A DNA stretch of 64,000 bases from Conchocele bisecta (taxonomy: Eukaryota; Mollusca; Bivalvia; Lucinida; Thyasiridae): positions 42,690,242-42,754,241 of the forward strand of contig CM055277.1 of the NCBI GenBank assembly GCA_029237695.1, read 5' to 3'. Positions 51,673 to 62,265 of the stretch are shown here, one piece after another. A model generated the notes under the pieces. The model had not been told where the DNA came from. It ran no database searches and saw nothing but the letters and a program-made list of their open reading frames with translations. The position numbers and the translations under genes are program-made. Positions within the stretch are counted from its first letter, which is position 1; each line of letters begins with the position of its first letter.

Positions 51673-52160
51673 CTCCCATTTTCTGCTTCAGATTCAAGAT
51701 TTGAGATTGTAGGTCTCTATTTGCACGTCTCAAATCCTTCAGTTCAATAACAGGACTGGCATGTATCATCCAATGCTGACATTGACGAAGACATCAGATT
51801 TCCAATGTTTGTGTTGGGTCTAGGGGAATCCGCATGTCCAGTATTTGACTCATTAGTACAGCTAGTGTCATGCACAATGCTGTTCGTATAAGAAGTGTCA
51901 TGCACCATGTTGTTAGGATACTTGCATGGTGTATAAAATGCCTGGGAATGGTATGGAGATGCTGTATAGATTTCTTCAGAGAAAGATGAAGTGCATGGTG
52001 TCATGGATTGCATGCTATGGGTTTTACTCGAAGGGGTCTGTAAAACATGCAAGGAATCTGGCAGAATGCTGATAGAGTTAAAAGGAGAAGCGTCATAGGA
52101 TAGTCCAGGATACACTGATGGATGTACATGCGAAGGAGTTGTAGGTGGAAGATTGCTCAT
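51673..52160 (-). pseudogene. Ser/Pro-rich segment and coiled coil (3' end of repeat exon)
   Basis: LMSNLPPTTPSHVHPSVYPG through NLMSSSMSALDDTCQ is open from the repeat to about 51760. A frame change then leads into PVIELKDLRRANRDLQSQI and LNLKQKMG, a clear heptad coiled coil, ending at the donor GGGAG|GTATGT in phase 1. One base must be lost or gained near CCAGTCCTGTTATTGAAC. Confidence 0.5.
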
Positions 52161-54230
52161 CAGTTGAGTGGATTGCTGCGGGGTGGCGGGCTGTTGAACC
52201 GTTAACGTTGGCTACTGGGTGACGGGCTGTTGAACCGTTAACGTTGGCTGCTGGGTGGCGGGCTGTTGAACCGCAACGTTGGCTGCTGGATGACGGGCTG
52301 TTGAACCGTTAACGTTGGCTGCTGGGTGGCGGGCTGTTGAACCGTTAATGTTGGCTGCTGGGTGGCGGGCTGTTGAACCGTTAACGTTGGCTGCTGGATG
52401 ACGAGTTGTTAACCGTTAAAGTTGGCTGCTGGGTGGCGGGCTGTTGAACCGTTAACGTTGGCTGCTGGATGGCGGGCTGTTGAACCGTTATCGTTGGCTG
52501 CTGGGTGGCGGGCTGTTGAACCGTTAACGTTGGCTGCTGGATGGCGGGCTGTTGAACCGTTAACGTTGGCTGCTGGGTGGCGGGCTGTTGAACCGTTAAC
52601 GTTGGCTGCTGGATGACGGGTTGTTCAACCGTTAACGTTGGCTGCTGGGTGGCGGGCTGTTGAACCATTAACGTTGGCTGCTGGGTGGCGGGCTGTTGAA
52701 CCTGCTAGCAAGGCTTGGCTGGTGGCGGGCTGGGTGAACTGTTAATTTTCGGGCTGCTGGAATGCACGCTTGTGAATTCTGCTAACATTGGCTGCTTGGA
52801 TGGCGGCCTGTTGAACCATTAACGTTGGCTGCTGGGTGGCGGGCTGTTGAACTGCTAGCATTGGCTGCTGGATGGCGGGCTGTTGAACTGTTAATTTTGG
52901 CTGCTGGATGGCACGCTGTTGAACTGCTAACATTGGCTGCTGGATGGCGGGCTGTTGAACCGTTAAACGTTGGCTGCTGGGTGGCGGGCTGTTGAACCGT
53001 TAACGTTGGCTGCTGGGTGGTGGGCTGTTGAACTGCTAACGTTGGCTGCTGGATGGAGGGCTGTGAAACCGTTTTAACGTTTGGCTGCCTGGTGCGGGCG
53101 TTGAACTGCAAGCGTGGCTGCTGGATGTGCGGGCCTGTAAACCGTTAACGTTGGCTGCTGGGTGGCTGGCTGTGAACCGTTAACTGTTTGCTCAGGTGGC
53201 GGCTGTTGAACCATTAACGTTGGCTGCTGGTGCGGGCTGTTGAACTGCTAGCATTGTGGCTGCTGGATTATGTGGTGCGGCTGTGAACTGTTAATATTGG
53301 CGTGCTGGATGGCAACCTGTTGAAACCGTCTAACATTGGCTGCTGTAAGGATGGCGGGCTGATTGAAATCCGTTAACGTTGGTGCTGCTGGGTTGGTCGG
53401 GCCTGTTGAACCTTCTAAAGCATTGGCTTGGCTGGATGGCGGCTGGGTTGAACAGTTTAATTTTGGGGGGGCTGCTTGAATGGCTTGGACGTAACACGCT
53501 TGGTTGTACCTGCTGGCATTGGCTCTGGGGGATGGGCGGTCAGTTGAAACCGTTAACTTAACGTTTGCTTGCTGGGTGGCGGGCTGTTGAATCCGTTAAC
53601 GTTGGCTGCTGGGTGGTGGGGCTGTTGGAACTCAATGTTGGTGCTGGCTGGATGGTGGGCCTGTTTGAACCGTTTAACGTTGGCTGCTGGTGGCGGTCTG
53701 TTTGAACCTGCTAAGCTTTGGCTTGGCTGGATGGCGGGCTTGTTGAACCGTTTAACGGGTTGGCTGCTGGGTGGCGGGCTGTTGAACCGTTAACTTGGCT
53801 TGCCTTGGGTGGTGGGCTGGTTGAACTTGCTAACGTTGGCTGCTTGAAATGTGGGCCTGTTGAATCGTTTACTTGGCTTGCTTGGTTGGCGGGCTCGTTG
53901 CACTGCTAGCGTTATGGCTGCTGGATGGCGGGCTGTTGAACCAACAGTTAACGTTATGGCTGCTGGTTGGTCGGTCTGTTTGAACCGTTGTAACGTTTGG
54001 GCTAGCTGAGTGGCAGGCTGTTGAACTGCTAACGTTGGCTGCTGGATGGCGGGCTGTTGAACGTAATGTTGGCTGCTGGGTGGCGGGCTGTTGAACCGTT
54101 AACGTTGGCTGCTGGGTGGCGGGCTGTTGAACTGCTAACGTTGGCTGCTGGATGGCGGGCTGTTGAACCATTAACGTTGGCTGCTGGGTGGCGGGTAGTT
54201 GCTGGTGAGTGAGTTGAGCAACGTTGAATG
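52161..54230 (-). repeat. Coding 36-bp minisatellite (VQQPATQQPTLT)
   Basis: Around 50 units of 36 bases encode VQQPATQQPTLT, often alternating with VQQPAIQQPTLT. The parts at 52420-52700 and 54000-54200 keep the frame. At 52212-52214 a CAG codon is TAG, and short deletions break the frame near 52275 and 52405. From about 53050 to 54000 indels are so dense that no frame survives, which looks like uncorrected long-read error. Confidence 0.8.
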
Positions 54231-54455
54231 ACTGATGAATAGGGGGAACTTGGGTGGCATTCTTGGGTTGCACTACATTGCCCTGACTGATCACACTAAA
54301 TTCAGACAAACCTTGCTGAGCATACTGAGGCTTGTTAGAAAAAGGAACATTCGACATGCTATTAGACTTGGCGCTACAGTCAAATAATTTGGCTGCCATT
54401 TGCTGCATCGTCTCTGCCTCTGCCTGCTGTTGCCGTTTTCGTTCTTGTGTGATAG
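53869..54455 (-). CDS. 5' end of the repeat exon (Gln-rich)
   Basis: From a possible acceptor CTTTAAAG at 54456: AITQERKRQQQAEAETMQQM, then AAKLFDCSAKSNSMSNVPF and VVQPKNATQVPPIHQSFN lead into the repeat. The Glu/Gln/Arg start looks helical. The phase of the upstream junction is unresolved. Confidence 0.45.
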
Positions 54456-54499
54456 CTTTAAAGAAGCATAGTCATGTGGACGTGAGGCCTCCAATTAGG

Positions 54500-55190
54500 A
54501 CCAAAATCATTAGTGATTACTATACCTAAAATAAGTACCAATTAGTACCACTAAACCTCAAGTGCGCATCTTTTAAACTCAAATTTAACAAAACAGCCAT
54601 CAGAGACAAATAGTTTAAACATATAAAAAAGACAAGTACATGCATGTAGAATATATGATGATATTCCATATAGCGAGTGTGGACTGTGTGGGCAGTATAC
54701 ATGGTATAGTGACAGAAAAACGGACATAAACAGCAACACTTAATTAACATTGTAACAGACTGTCCGATGAAGTGTAAACCATATAAACAATATATAGTTA
54801 CATATAAGAATGATTTAATTTATTGAAATATAAAAACTATGTTGTAAGCCTTTAACCAATTTAAGCCTTTTAAATTTCATGGCATATGATACTGTATATA
54901 TACTTCAGTTTAGAGACACCCATTCAGGTTGAACCAGTAGGTACATGCAGTACTGCGATTTGAAAATTCAGACAGAAACATGTAGTCTGTACCTTTTTGC
55001 TTTGATTCGACCTTGTTTTCCTGACCACTGGCCATCTTGTTTTTACTTGATCTACCAGCAGTCTTGGATCCTGGAATTCAAATCAATGCAGGATGTACAT
55101 GAATATAGTAATATTATATTTAGATTATTTTTTATGTTCAGGGTTTTTGTTTGGCCGTATTCATAGCCATTATTTGGCTATGTTCGGCTA
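54500..55190. other. Intronic stretch with a possible 59-bp exon
   Basis: A candidate exon at 55012-55070 (minus) has the acceptor GAATTCCAG and encodes SKTAGRSSKNKMASGQENK before AACAAG|GTCGAA. The donor is weak. Nothing else is recognised. Confidence 0.35.
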
Positions 55191-55193
55191 ACT

Positions 55194-55741
55194 GTATTTT
55201 GCGGAACGGAACGGAACAATGACAGGGGCACCAAAAGGGGGTAACAAAATAAATAATAACCTCAATCAACACAAGCGTTAGGAGATAGTAGTGTTACTAC
55301 TGCGTTTAAAGTGCACCGTTCTCAGGAAAACGGGTGAATGGTACATGTAGGTTTCACAATGGATTCCAAATAGAATGTATGGATATTTCGATGTACAATC
55401 ACTATTCATCAGTTTCAGCGAGAGAGATACTAATTACCGTAGTCCGATTGGCTCCAATATGTTACCGTTCATTGGGGATGTGACAAATAAATAGTTAAAT
55501 TAAATAATAGGCTAACTCAACACGATTGTAGGAGTTAATTACTTTATCAGTGTGTTGAAATGGGACCGTTGCTGAAAGCTGGTGAATGTCAAGTTTCGCA
55601 ATGGATTCGCAGGGTTATTAAGCCGTCAATGAGGTAAAGCTGTCTGTAAAGTTTCATGGACACATAATCTTCATATATTCTGTGCATTATTTGTAGTATA
55701 CTGCGCATATTCATCTTGTTCCGTTCCGTTCCGCAAAATAC
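55194..55741. mobile_element. TIR element A, GGAACGGAACGG ends
   Basis: GTATTTTGCGGAACGGAACG at the left and CGTTCCGTTCCGCAAAATAC at the right are perfect inverted repeats of about 25 bp (to GGAACA). The 548-bp interior contains related phrases (GTTAGGAGATAGTAGTG and TGTAGGAGTTAATTAC) suggesting an internal duplication. No ORF of note. Confidence 0.85.
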
Positions 55742-55761
55742 AACTACCCATATGGGTAACT

Positions 55762-56211
55762 GTATTTTGCGGAACGGAACGGAACAAGAAAAAAAATAGT
55801 TAAGTGAAAAAATAGACTAACTCAACATGATGGTAGGAGAAAGTTACGTTACCAGTGTTGAAATTGGGCCGTTCTGTGGAACACAGGTGAATGTTGTTTT
55901 ACACCGTTTCAAATGAGGGTTCCTCACAGAAAACATGTGGTAGGAGTTACTTACGTTACCAGATTGTCAGTATGCTGAAATGGGTGCCATTCTGGGGAAT
56001 AGCGGTGAATATTAGGTTTCAATCTGGGTTCCAAATGTTAGGCTCCACACAGAAAACATGCACAATTAATGGTAATTAAACATGCGTGTATTTTCTTCCT
56101 ATTAGTAAATCATTTTGTTGTACCTGTTGGCTACTGATACACAAAAACATCTCGGAATATTGTTTAGCTGGGTGTTTCGTCATATTCACTTTGTTCCGTT
56201 CCGTTCCGCAA
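55762..56211. mobile_element. TIR element B, second copy beside A
   Basis: Starts with the same GTATTTTGCGGAACGGAACG only 20 bases after element A and ends TTTGTTCCGTTCCGTTCCGC. The interior shares GGTAGGAG..GTTACGTTACCAG phrases with A. Elements A and B are thus tandem, separated by CAACTACCCATATGGGTAAC, itself a near-palindrome. Confidence 0.8.
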
Positions 56212-56439
56212 TTATTGCCGTCATTGTCCGGATACAATGTTTTCCCCGAATATGCATTGTATATGTGGATTTGACATCATTGATGCACCTTGCATGTAGT
56301 TCCCTTTGGATCAACGAAATAAATTTGTTATATAAATCTTTGGAAGAGAAAAATATGTTTATTTGCGATTCACTGCGTATTATGTTGTACAATATGCCAT
56401 TGAATCTGTTTCTAATACTGTCCTCTTGTACAGTCTCCG

Positions 56440-56728
56440 AATGTTGAGCCACTGGAGTTGAGTGCCCAGAGAAGAGGGATTGTGATTGGGACCGGATTGG
56501 CGATATTGCTTCATCTTGGTCTGATGCGGGATTTGGGTTTTGTGTACTATCATCTGTAAGTGGGTCATCTGTCCTGATCATCCGATCTGTCCTGATCATC
56601 TGATTTCTGGTGGCAGCAAACAGGGACTGTGATGGTGATATATTGGGAGATTCTATCATCTCTTCCTGTGTCGATATAAACGTGGATTCCTCTAGATTTA
56701 GGTTCATACTGAATGATTCCTCGTCCAC
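56440..56728 (-). CDS. Acidic Ser-rich exon upstream of Gln-rich gene 2
   Basis: An open frame encodes DEESFSMNLNLEESTFISTQ, then EEMIESPNISPSQSLFAATR and DQDEAISPIRSQSQSLFSG. A short duplication, MIRTDRMIRTDD, is visible. The first in-frame ATG is at 56706-56708; whether this is the initiator or an internal exon is unclear. The frame runs on into TIR element B, so a donor near ACT|GTACAAG (about 56436) is presumed. Confidence 0.4.
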
Positions 56729-56759
56729 TTGATTACTCGTTTTTAGAAGTTTTAATGAG

Positions 56760-57027
56760 GTTCCTTTTCACAGATTTTCAACTTGCGCAAGTTTGTTAGT
56801 GCTTAATATTCTCCTAAAGTATGTTCGTGCCACAAATTTGATGCCTTTATTTTACATTAAAACATAATACATATATGACATGTCCTTAATATATTTTAAG
56901 ATATGTTATGTCATAGCATTATGTGACCTATGACCTGTACTGACCCAGCCAAAAAAGTTTGTATTGTCCTATAGTAAGTACAACTATGCCAAGTTTAGTT
57001 GAGCACTTCAGTTCGAGATACCGGTAC
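56760..57027. other. Flank without recognised gene
   Basis: The phrase GAGCACTTCAGTTCGAGATA just left of the next element recurs as GGCACTTCAGTTCAAGTTAC just right of it, at about 59003. Confidence 0.4.
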
Positions 57028-58999
57028 TACCGTATTCTTGCGATTATAAGACGCATTTTTTTTACTCAGATTTGTATCCCAGAAAGCCGCTGCGTCTTAT
57101 AAATACATGTAGATACATGAGCATTTTTTTTCCACCCGAAATATTGACATAAACGACCAAAAATAAAAAAAATAAAATGCGTTCCTATATTTGTTGTTGT
57201 TGTTAGACTTTGGGGTAAAATCCGGTATTGGAATATTGATTTCGTATTCTAAACAGTTCGCGCCTTTACTCGCGCCTTACTCGTTCCGGCCATGTGTCAC
57301 ATTCGGTACACATTTTCTATACCGAAGGCGAACAGTGTATACCAAGATCAGATCCGGTCGACATTTTCTCTGCCGAATCACAATCTTGCCTCTATCATTT
57401 TAATTATCTTTTGAAAACATTTACCGGTCCCATATCGGTCGGTGTCATTTTGCCGTGAAAAAAATATTGCATGACGCCATTAACGGTAAATCCCAATATG
57501 CATAATGCAATTCCACGAAAGTTATAAAACTCCATCATTAGTTTCGAAACTGTGTGTTTACAAGATGCTGATGAAAGTGGCAAGCCTAAGTCAGCTGGCC
57601 GACATCAAACACACCGCGTGTCAAGATTTACAACACAAAGCCATATCAAATATCAACACACGCGGTTGCTGACTTCCGTTTCGTATTTGTCACTAAACTG
57701 GTACACTGTCTGATGCGTCCCAGTGAAACAATACTACCGAGAACCAGACTCTATTTATGACACGGCAAACGTGTTTATGTGAATTGGGTCTTTATCTCTG
57801 ACAAATCCCGGCCTATTGCATTAGTGGCCAGACCAGGCGGTGGATTCGCGTAGTCTGCACATGGTTTACAATGTTCGCCAATCTCTATTTAAAAAATTAT
57901 AATTACGTCAGCGGACAATGCAAATTCGTCATAGCTATAGGCTGCTTTCAGCGTCATTTACGGAAGATACAACTGATTTTGAAATATTACATACTGTAGG
58001 CGAAAGTTGTGTGTTGCTTTGTGGAAAAAAATCGATAACGCCCAACTGTGTCAACAGGTGCTATTATCTTATGTCATCATTCAGCACGAGCTGTAAACTG
58101 TGTGACCTTTAGGCTATTTTTTGAAATTGCACTGATTGGTCAACACGCTTTTTGATGCGTGCCGCAGATGTGGCGAACGTGCGGCTTTCATCGTTGCATC
58201 ATGGGGGCAATCAGTAACCCATTTCATGCTGAGGATACGCTTATGTTTGCGGAAAATCCTAAATATTTTCCTTCTATGCAATCAGAAGTATATGCCGCGA
58301 CCACCATTTAAACCGTTTCGTCGAGACGGTTCAAATGAGTGGTTACAACATATACTTTCAGTGAGAAATAACAAAAATAAAAATAAAATATTTAATAAAT
58401 TTCATATCCGTAAATGTGTATTCAGAAAGGATCGGGTTAAAAAAACACTCTGGATTATACGCAGATATTGATTTCGAAAATAGTTTCCGTAAATGGTGTT
58501 GAAAAGTGAAAATACATACCGCAATCAATAATTAACAATATAATACCACTTTCGGCAGCAATATGATTGCAAATATATTAACACGATTTATGACAATAGT
58601 CTGTTACACATTTAACACGATTTTGATATACAAATAGGCCAAAAAATCGGGAGCCAATGCACAACCGTGTACTAACCGAGCACGTGTTATAGTGGAGCGT
58701 GTACTACCGCGTTCACAGTGTAATTGAAGATACTAGAACATGGTGAAATACGGACCGGAGAATCACGGACATAGAGTCGGCAAATTACGGACATAGCAAA
58801 CTATGATAGGGAAAATACAGACAAAAACGTCCAAGGTACGAACAACTTGGCGAGTTTTTTTTCATTTTTTTTGTTTCATTTTGTTAGGAAAATTGGGTGC
58901 GTCTTATAATCTCATGTAGACATTTTCCCCCAGATTTTGGACTGAAAATAGGGGTGCGTCTTATGCACTCTTGCGACCTATAATCGCAAGAATACGGTA
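57028..58999. mobile_element. ~1.97-kb TIR element, CCGTATTCTTGCG ends
   Basis: TACCGTATTCTTGCGATTAT and ATAATCGCAAGAATACGGTA are perfect inverted ends. GCGTCTTATA motifs lie just inside both, partly repeated (57100 and 58908). TA at each end suggests a TA target-site duplication. No transposase-like ORF is seen. The interior includes a GTTTCGTCGAGACGG hairpin near 58316 and ATTTACGG phrases shared with 39245-39460. Confidence 0.8.
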
Positions 59000-59438
59000 T
59001 TGGGCACTTCAGTTCAAGTTACAATTAGGTACATCAGTCCAAGTTACATCTAAATACACATGATATAAGAGATTGACTACTGTAATAACATCTAGTTAAA
59101 GGGACACGGTCTAGATTGAGGATCGAAAAATAATCGATTATGAACCAATTGATTATGATTTTGTGTTAAATTAAGAGATTAATCGGTTTATTATAAATTG
59201 AGAAATTTCCATGCATGCGATTGGACAGATGGTTTGAATGTTAGCACCATTTTATATTTTATCTTTTGATACCCAATAATGGCTTGGACTTATATATTGG
59301 ATAATTGTAGATACCCAAGAATAGCTTGGACTGCAGTACCCAACATGGTATGGACAGTTTGAGTTTGAATGGTAGCACCATTTTATATTTTAATTTTTGA
59401 TATAGGAATGAATGACCTTTTTGTGGAATTTATCGGGG
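59000..59438. repeat. TTGGGTA-type fragments
   Basis: GATACCCAATAATGGCTTGG and GATACCCAAGAATAGCTTGG are in tandem (59270-59330), and GGTAGCACCATTTTATATTT occurs twice. It belongs to the TTGGGTA family of 11.5-13 kb. No gene. Confidence 0.5.
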
Positions 59439-59521
59439 TATAAACTTGGAAAAGTCGCGGGAATACTGGACGAAGGCCGGAAGGCCTTGTCCAGTATTCC
59501 CGCGACTTTTCCAAGTTTATA
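59439..59521. repeat. Perfect 83-bp palindrome
   Basis: Arms of ~38 bases (TATAAACTTGGAAAAGTCGC, GGGAATACTGGACGAAGGCC) and their exact reverse complement surround a short CGGAAG centre. Confidence 0.85.
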
Positions 59522-59611
59522 TCAGATGATATAATGCTGCACTCATGATTTAATTACTACACACCTTTGTTTTATTTACCGTCAAAACACAGCTACGATT
59601 TAACAATTCAA

Positions 59612-60045
59612 TTATCTGCGAAGAACCTTTTGAAAGTTTTCAATTTTTTTCATAAATATGTCGCTGTTGAATGTGACGCAGTACTTCAGCACAGCCGTTT
59701 TTAATTTTTCAAATTTTTCAACATTCAAGGGCGGACGTGGAGTTTCCCCCGACTTTATTGACCTTTTCCCAGTCCTCGAAGAGTTCATCAGTTCATCCTC
59801 TGAGAAAAACAGCTTGCATAAGTATTTAAGCTTCTCTTGGTCACTTTTTAACTTCTGTAGGATGTTTTCATCAACACCTATTTCTTCAGGTGTTTCGTCA
59901 ACATTGAAGAGGTCTACTTCAACCATTTTACTTCCACCCACAACAGTTCCATTGGTTCCATTGTCATTTATATTTGAGATTGGTTCGGCCTTTTACACTT
60001 TTTCTTCAGATTTGTTTACATCTGCACTAGCTTGCTTCTCTGCCT
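59612..60045 (-). pseudogene. BEN-like C-terminal exon
   Basis: The open part (59993 to the stop at 59612) encodes DLFNVDETPEEIGVDENILQ, LKYLCKLFFSEDELMNSSRT, GKRSIKSG and PLNVEKFEKLKTAVLKYC. The FFSEDEL..SSRTGK..PL...K...LK..V pattern is that of a BEN domain (DNA/chromatin binding). Upstream, a good acceptor (TTTATTTTAG) at 60046 begins EAEKQASADVNKSEEK, but in a different frame that meets TAA near 59970. The two parts need a one-base shift, and TAA 59994-59996 then lies at the junction. A related, shorter end is at 28633-28803. Confidence 0.55.
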
Positions 60046-60194
60046 CTAAAATAAAGAATATTATATGAGCCCTTCCATGGGAAAAGGTACAAGTTGGCAT
60101 TTCTGAACAGTGTAGGTTCAGATCAACCTGTACAATTACTTGTCTAATCTACACTTTAGTAGACAGAAGCTTCTAACAGGCTTATGGAAGTAAT

Positions 60195-60275
60195 ATTTGA
60201 ACAGTGTGTATCTTGATCAGACAGACAGTGCGGATGCACAGGCTGATCTGGATTGAAACTGTTCACAAAAGCCAA
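60195..60275. repeat. Hairpin repeat copy
   Basis: An ACAGTGTGTATCTTGATCAG...GCTGATCTGG hairpin of the CGACCAGTGTAG type, with AAAGCCAACTTGTACCTTTT matching inverted sequence at 60078. Confidence 0.5.
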
Positions 60276-60329
60276 CTTGTACCTTTTCCCATTGACAGGC
60301 TCATATAATTATCATACTGTTGTATAACG

Positions 60330-60710
60330 AATGGAGGAGTGGCTTAGTGGTCTAGTGATAGCAAAAGATTGCCGAGCTCCAGGCATGGCTTTCACTAAAT
60401 GAATTGAGCTGAGATCGTGCTCGAACTCAAAATGTCAACTTCAGATATCAAGTTTGATAGTATTGCTACTGCATTGAAATTTTGACTGCCAGTGAAAAAA
60501 GGAATTTTTCACTGGCAGTCAAACTTTTAGTGCAGTACCGGTAGTAAATGAACGAGAAATCCACAGTTGAAATTTTGAGTTTGAGCACTATCTCAACTCG
60601 AGACGTTTAGTGAAAGCCGGATTAGTAGCCAAGTCTGTAGTGACGCAGGCTGTCAGTCAACCCAGGGGTTGTGAGGTCGAACCCCAGCTTGTCTAACATT
60701 CTTTCCGACA
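60330..60710 (+). repeat. tRNA-like sequence split by a palindromic insertion
   Basis: GAGTGGCTTAGTGGTCTAGT (60335-) resembles a tRNA A box, and GTTGTGAGGTCGAACCCCAG (60667-) a B box. They are separated by a 229-bp palindromic element (60389-60617, ends CTTTCACTAAA and TTTAGTGAAAG). A second A-box-like GTAGCCAAGTCTGTAGTGAC follows the insert. It could be two SINE fragments or one interrupted element. Confidence 0.45.
60389..60617. mobile_element. Foldback element, CTTTCACTAAA ends
   Basis: Inverted arms of about 65 bases (GATCGTGCTCGAACTCAAAA against TTTTGAGTTTGAGCACTATC) and a central palindrome (TTTGACTGCCAGTGAAAAA with its complement). No coding capacity. Confidence 0.75.
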
Positions 60711-60910
60711 TTTGACAAAAGTCAATGTCAATGCGACATGTGTCATTCGTCAACCACCAATGGGCTAACAAGTGTGTAACGTCCCGCCGACAGTATTTCA
60801 GTCATTTGGAGATTATGTCTACTTGAGACAGATATAGTGCTGTCACACTGCAGTATCACTCCGTAGCCCGTAGACATGTGTGCAGTGTCTGCATTTCTGC
60901 TGCTCTGGAA

Positions 60911-61420
60911 TTACTGAAGTCGTCCTTCAGCCCAGTGGGCAGAGACCATTCTTCGAAGATCATATTTTATTTTGATTCCGTTACTTGGCGATTGTAAATC
61001 TTCAATATCATCCATGTAGGGAACACAGACCTGCAGCGCTGCGGCAATTATAAGGTAAAATGTCCTCGTAGAGAGATAATCAGAAAAAGTTTTTGTTTCT
61101 GAATTCTCTTCGTCCAAACTCCGCAATGTGACCAAAAGCCTGGCCATGAGCCGCATGTGCTCAGATGTGTAGAGGCGTCGTTTTTTTCTGTTATCGATTG
61201 ATCGTCTCTGCCAGCTGTCTCCCAGCGCAATTATTCGAGAATCCTTTTTCGCCAATGCAGTAATTTCGTCGGGCAGCATACTCGGGAATACTTCTTGGAC
61301 CATTAATGCAGATGCTTGCAAACTTATGTGTCCCGCTAGTACCTGAGACTGCGTAATCACCTGGCGTTTTGATAGCCTTTTATCCGCACTTTTCTGACAC
61401 TTCAAATAGTGTGACTTCAT
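60911..61420 (-). pseudogene. Core-binding-like helical domain
   Basis: 169 codons, MKSHYLKCQKSADKR to SAHWAEGRLQ. It is rich in helices: VQEVFPSMLPDEITALAKKD, IIALGDSWQRR, HMRLMARLLVTLRSLDEE and FYLIIAAALQVCVPYMDD. It resembles the SAM-like N-terminal region of tyrosine recombinase-derived proteins. The stop comes soon after a possible donor (CTTCA|GTAATT). Confidence 0.55.
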
Positions 61421-61528
61421 ATTCTTGAGTCATCCATTCCTTGCAACAAGGACATGGACCAAACATTGACAGGTCGAATGTATTTCCTACTGGCCTTCGT
61501 GATATAAGGAGCTGGCCTTTACACTTTT

Positions 61529-62265
61529 TCATAACATGTCTGTTATGTTTTCCTTTGAGAAGTCGGTTAAACCATCCTTGAATTTTTGTCTTGCACTTGG
61601 TACGTCACGGTGCGTCTTCATATGTACATTGATATGTTGTCTTAGCTGACCACAATACAAACAAGCATGGAAAGAATCATATACCCTTTGATTTCCCACT
61701 TTCTTCCTTCCGGACTGAGCTTTGGAACACATGTTACTTTTAACATATTTACGTATATACATGTATATGCGTGGAAAATTTATGTCCCTCACAATGCTTG
61801 ATTCCTTCAAACGAAATTTCCCGAGTTCTCCTTCAGAATCTGGATCTTTGAATTCCCACACATGTTCTTCATCAGAGTCAGAAGTAATTAAGGTGTCATA
61901 TGAACAGCTAGCAGCACACTCATCAGAATTACGTTGTGTGTTGCTAATAGGTACAGCCTCAAGTGGAGTGTCCTTACATGAATTTGATTCATCACGGACA
62001 CAGTTCATGTTCATTAAGGTGTCATTTGAAGGGGTACCAGCACACTCATCCTCAGAATCCAGTTTTGTGTTGTTTGGTGATGAGTTAATATGTACAAACT
62101 CTGGTGGATTGTCCTTTTTTGATTCATTTTCATCACTGACACCGTACATGTTCATTAAGGTATCATATGAAGGGCTACCGCCACACTCATGCTCATCCTC
62201 AGAATTCAGTTTTGAAGTGATTGGTGAAAATGGTGAATCGACCGGTGAAGGGCTAACATGTACAG
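61529..62265 (-). pseudogene. Acidic repeats and C2H2-like finger
   Basis: A ~50-residue unit with KDNPPEFVHINSSPN, SEDECAGTPSNDTLMNMN is repeated at least three times (a further unit at 62270-62400 is in another frame). The finger ACLYCGQLRQHINVHMKTH and a basic RKKVGNQRVYDS follow. Stop at 61529; the next frame begins MKKCKGQLLISRRPVGNTF, matching the same protein family. Confidence 0.55.

Larger units (their letters stand above)
49507..56728 (-). pseudogene. Gln-rich repeat gene with coiled coil (family member 2)
   Basis: Probable exons, in transcript order: 56440-56728, 55012-55070, 51673-54455 (repeat exon), 50666-50760, 50064-50325 and 49507-49608. The order (Gln/Pro-rich repeat, coiled coil LKDLRRANRDLQSQILNLKQ, short Thr/Ser exon, basic C-terminal domain) parallels the gene at 28633-31419. 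The C-terminal part includes LAAGATAAVKSVWLHTALAS, KTKKRKKTEATGIERAIIK, GFYSIEDLSVGGGNKHF and TYWREKMSWARRTGK. Frames break repeatedly within the repeat and once before the coiled coil. It could be a real gene damaged by assembly errors or a pseudogene. Function not assigned. Confidence 0.5.

Noticed and set aside
52422..53909. Plus-strand Gly/Trp-rich ORFs
   Set aside because: Antisense shadows of the 36-bp Gln-rich repeat.
57918..58471. Plus-strand ORFs inside the 2-kb TIR element as transposase
   Set aside because: Short, no transposase motifs, and the frame shows no conserved pattern.
59994..60045. In-frame nonsense (TAA) in the BEN-like exon
   Set aside because: On recounting the A-run, the upstream exon-like part is in another frame, so this is a frame mismatch, not a simple stop.
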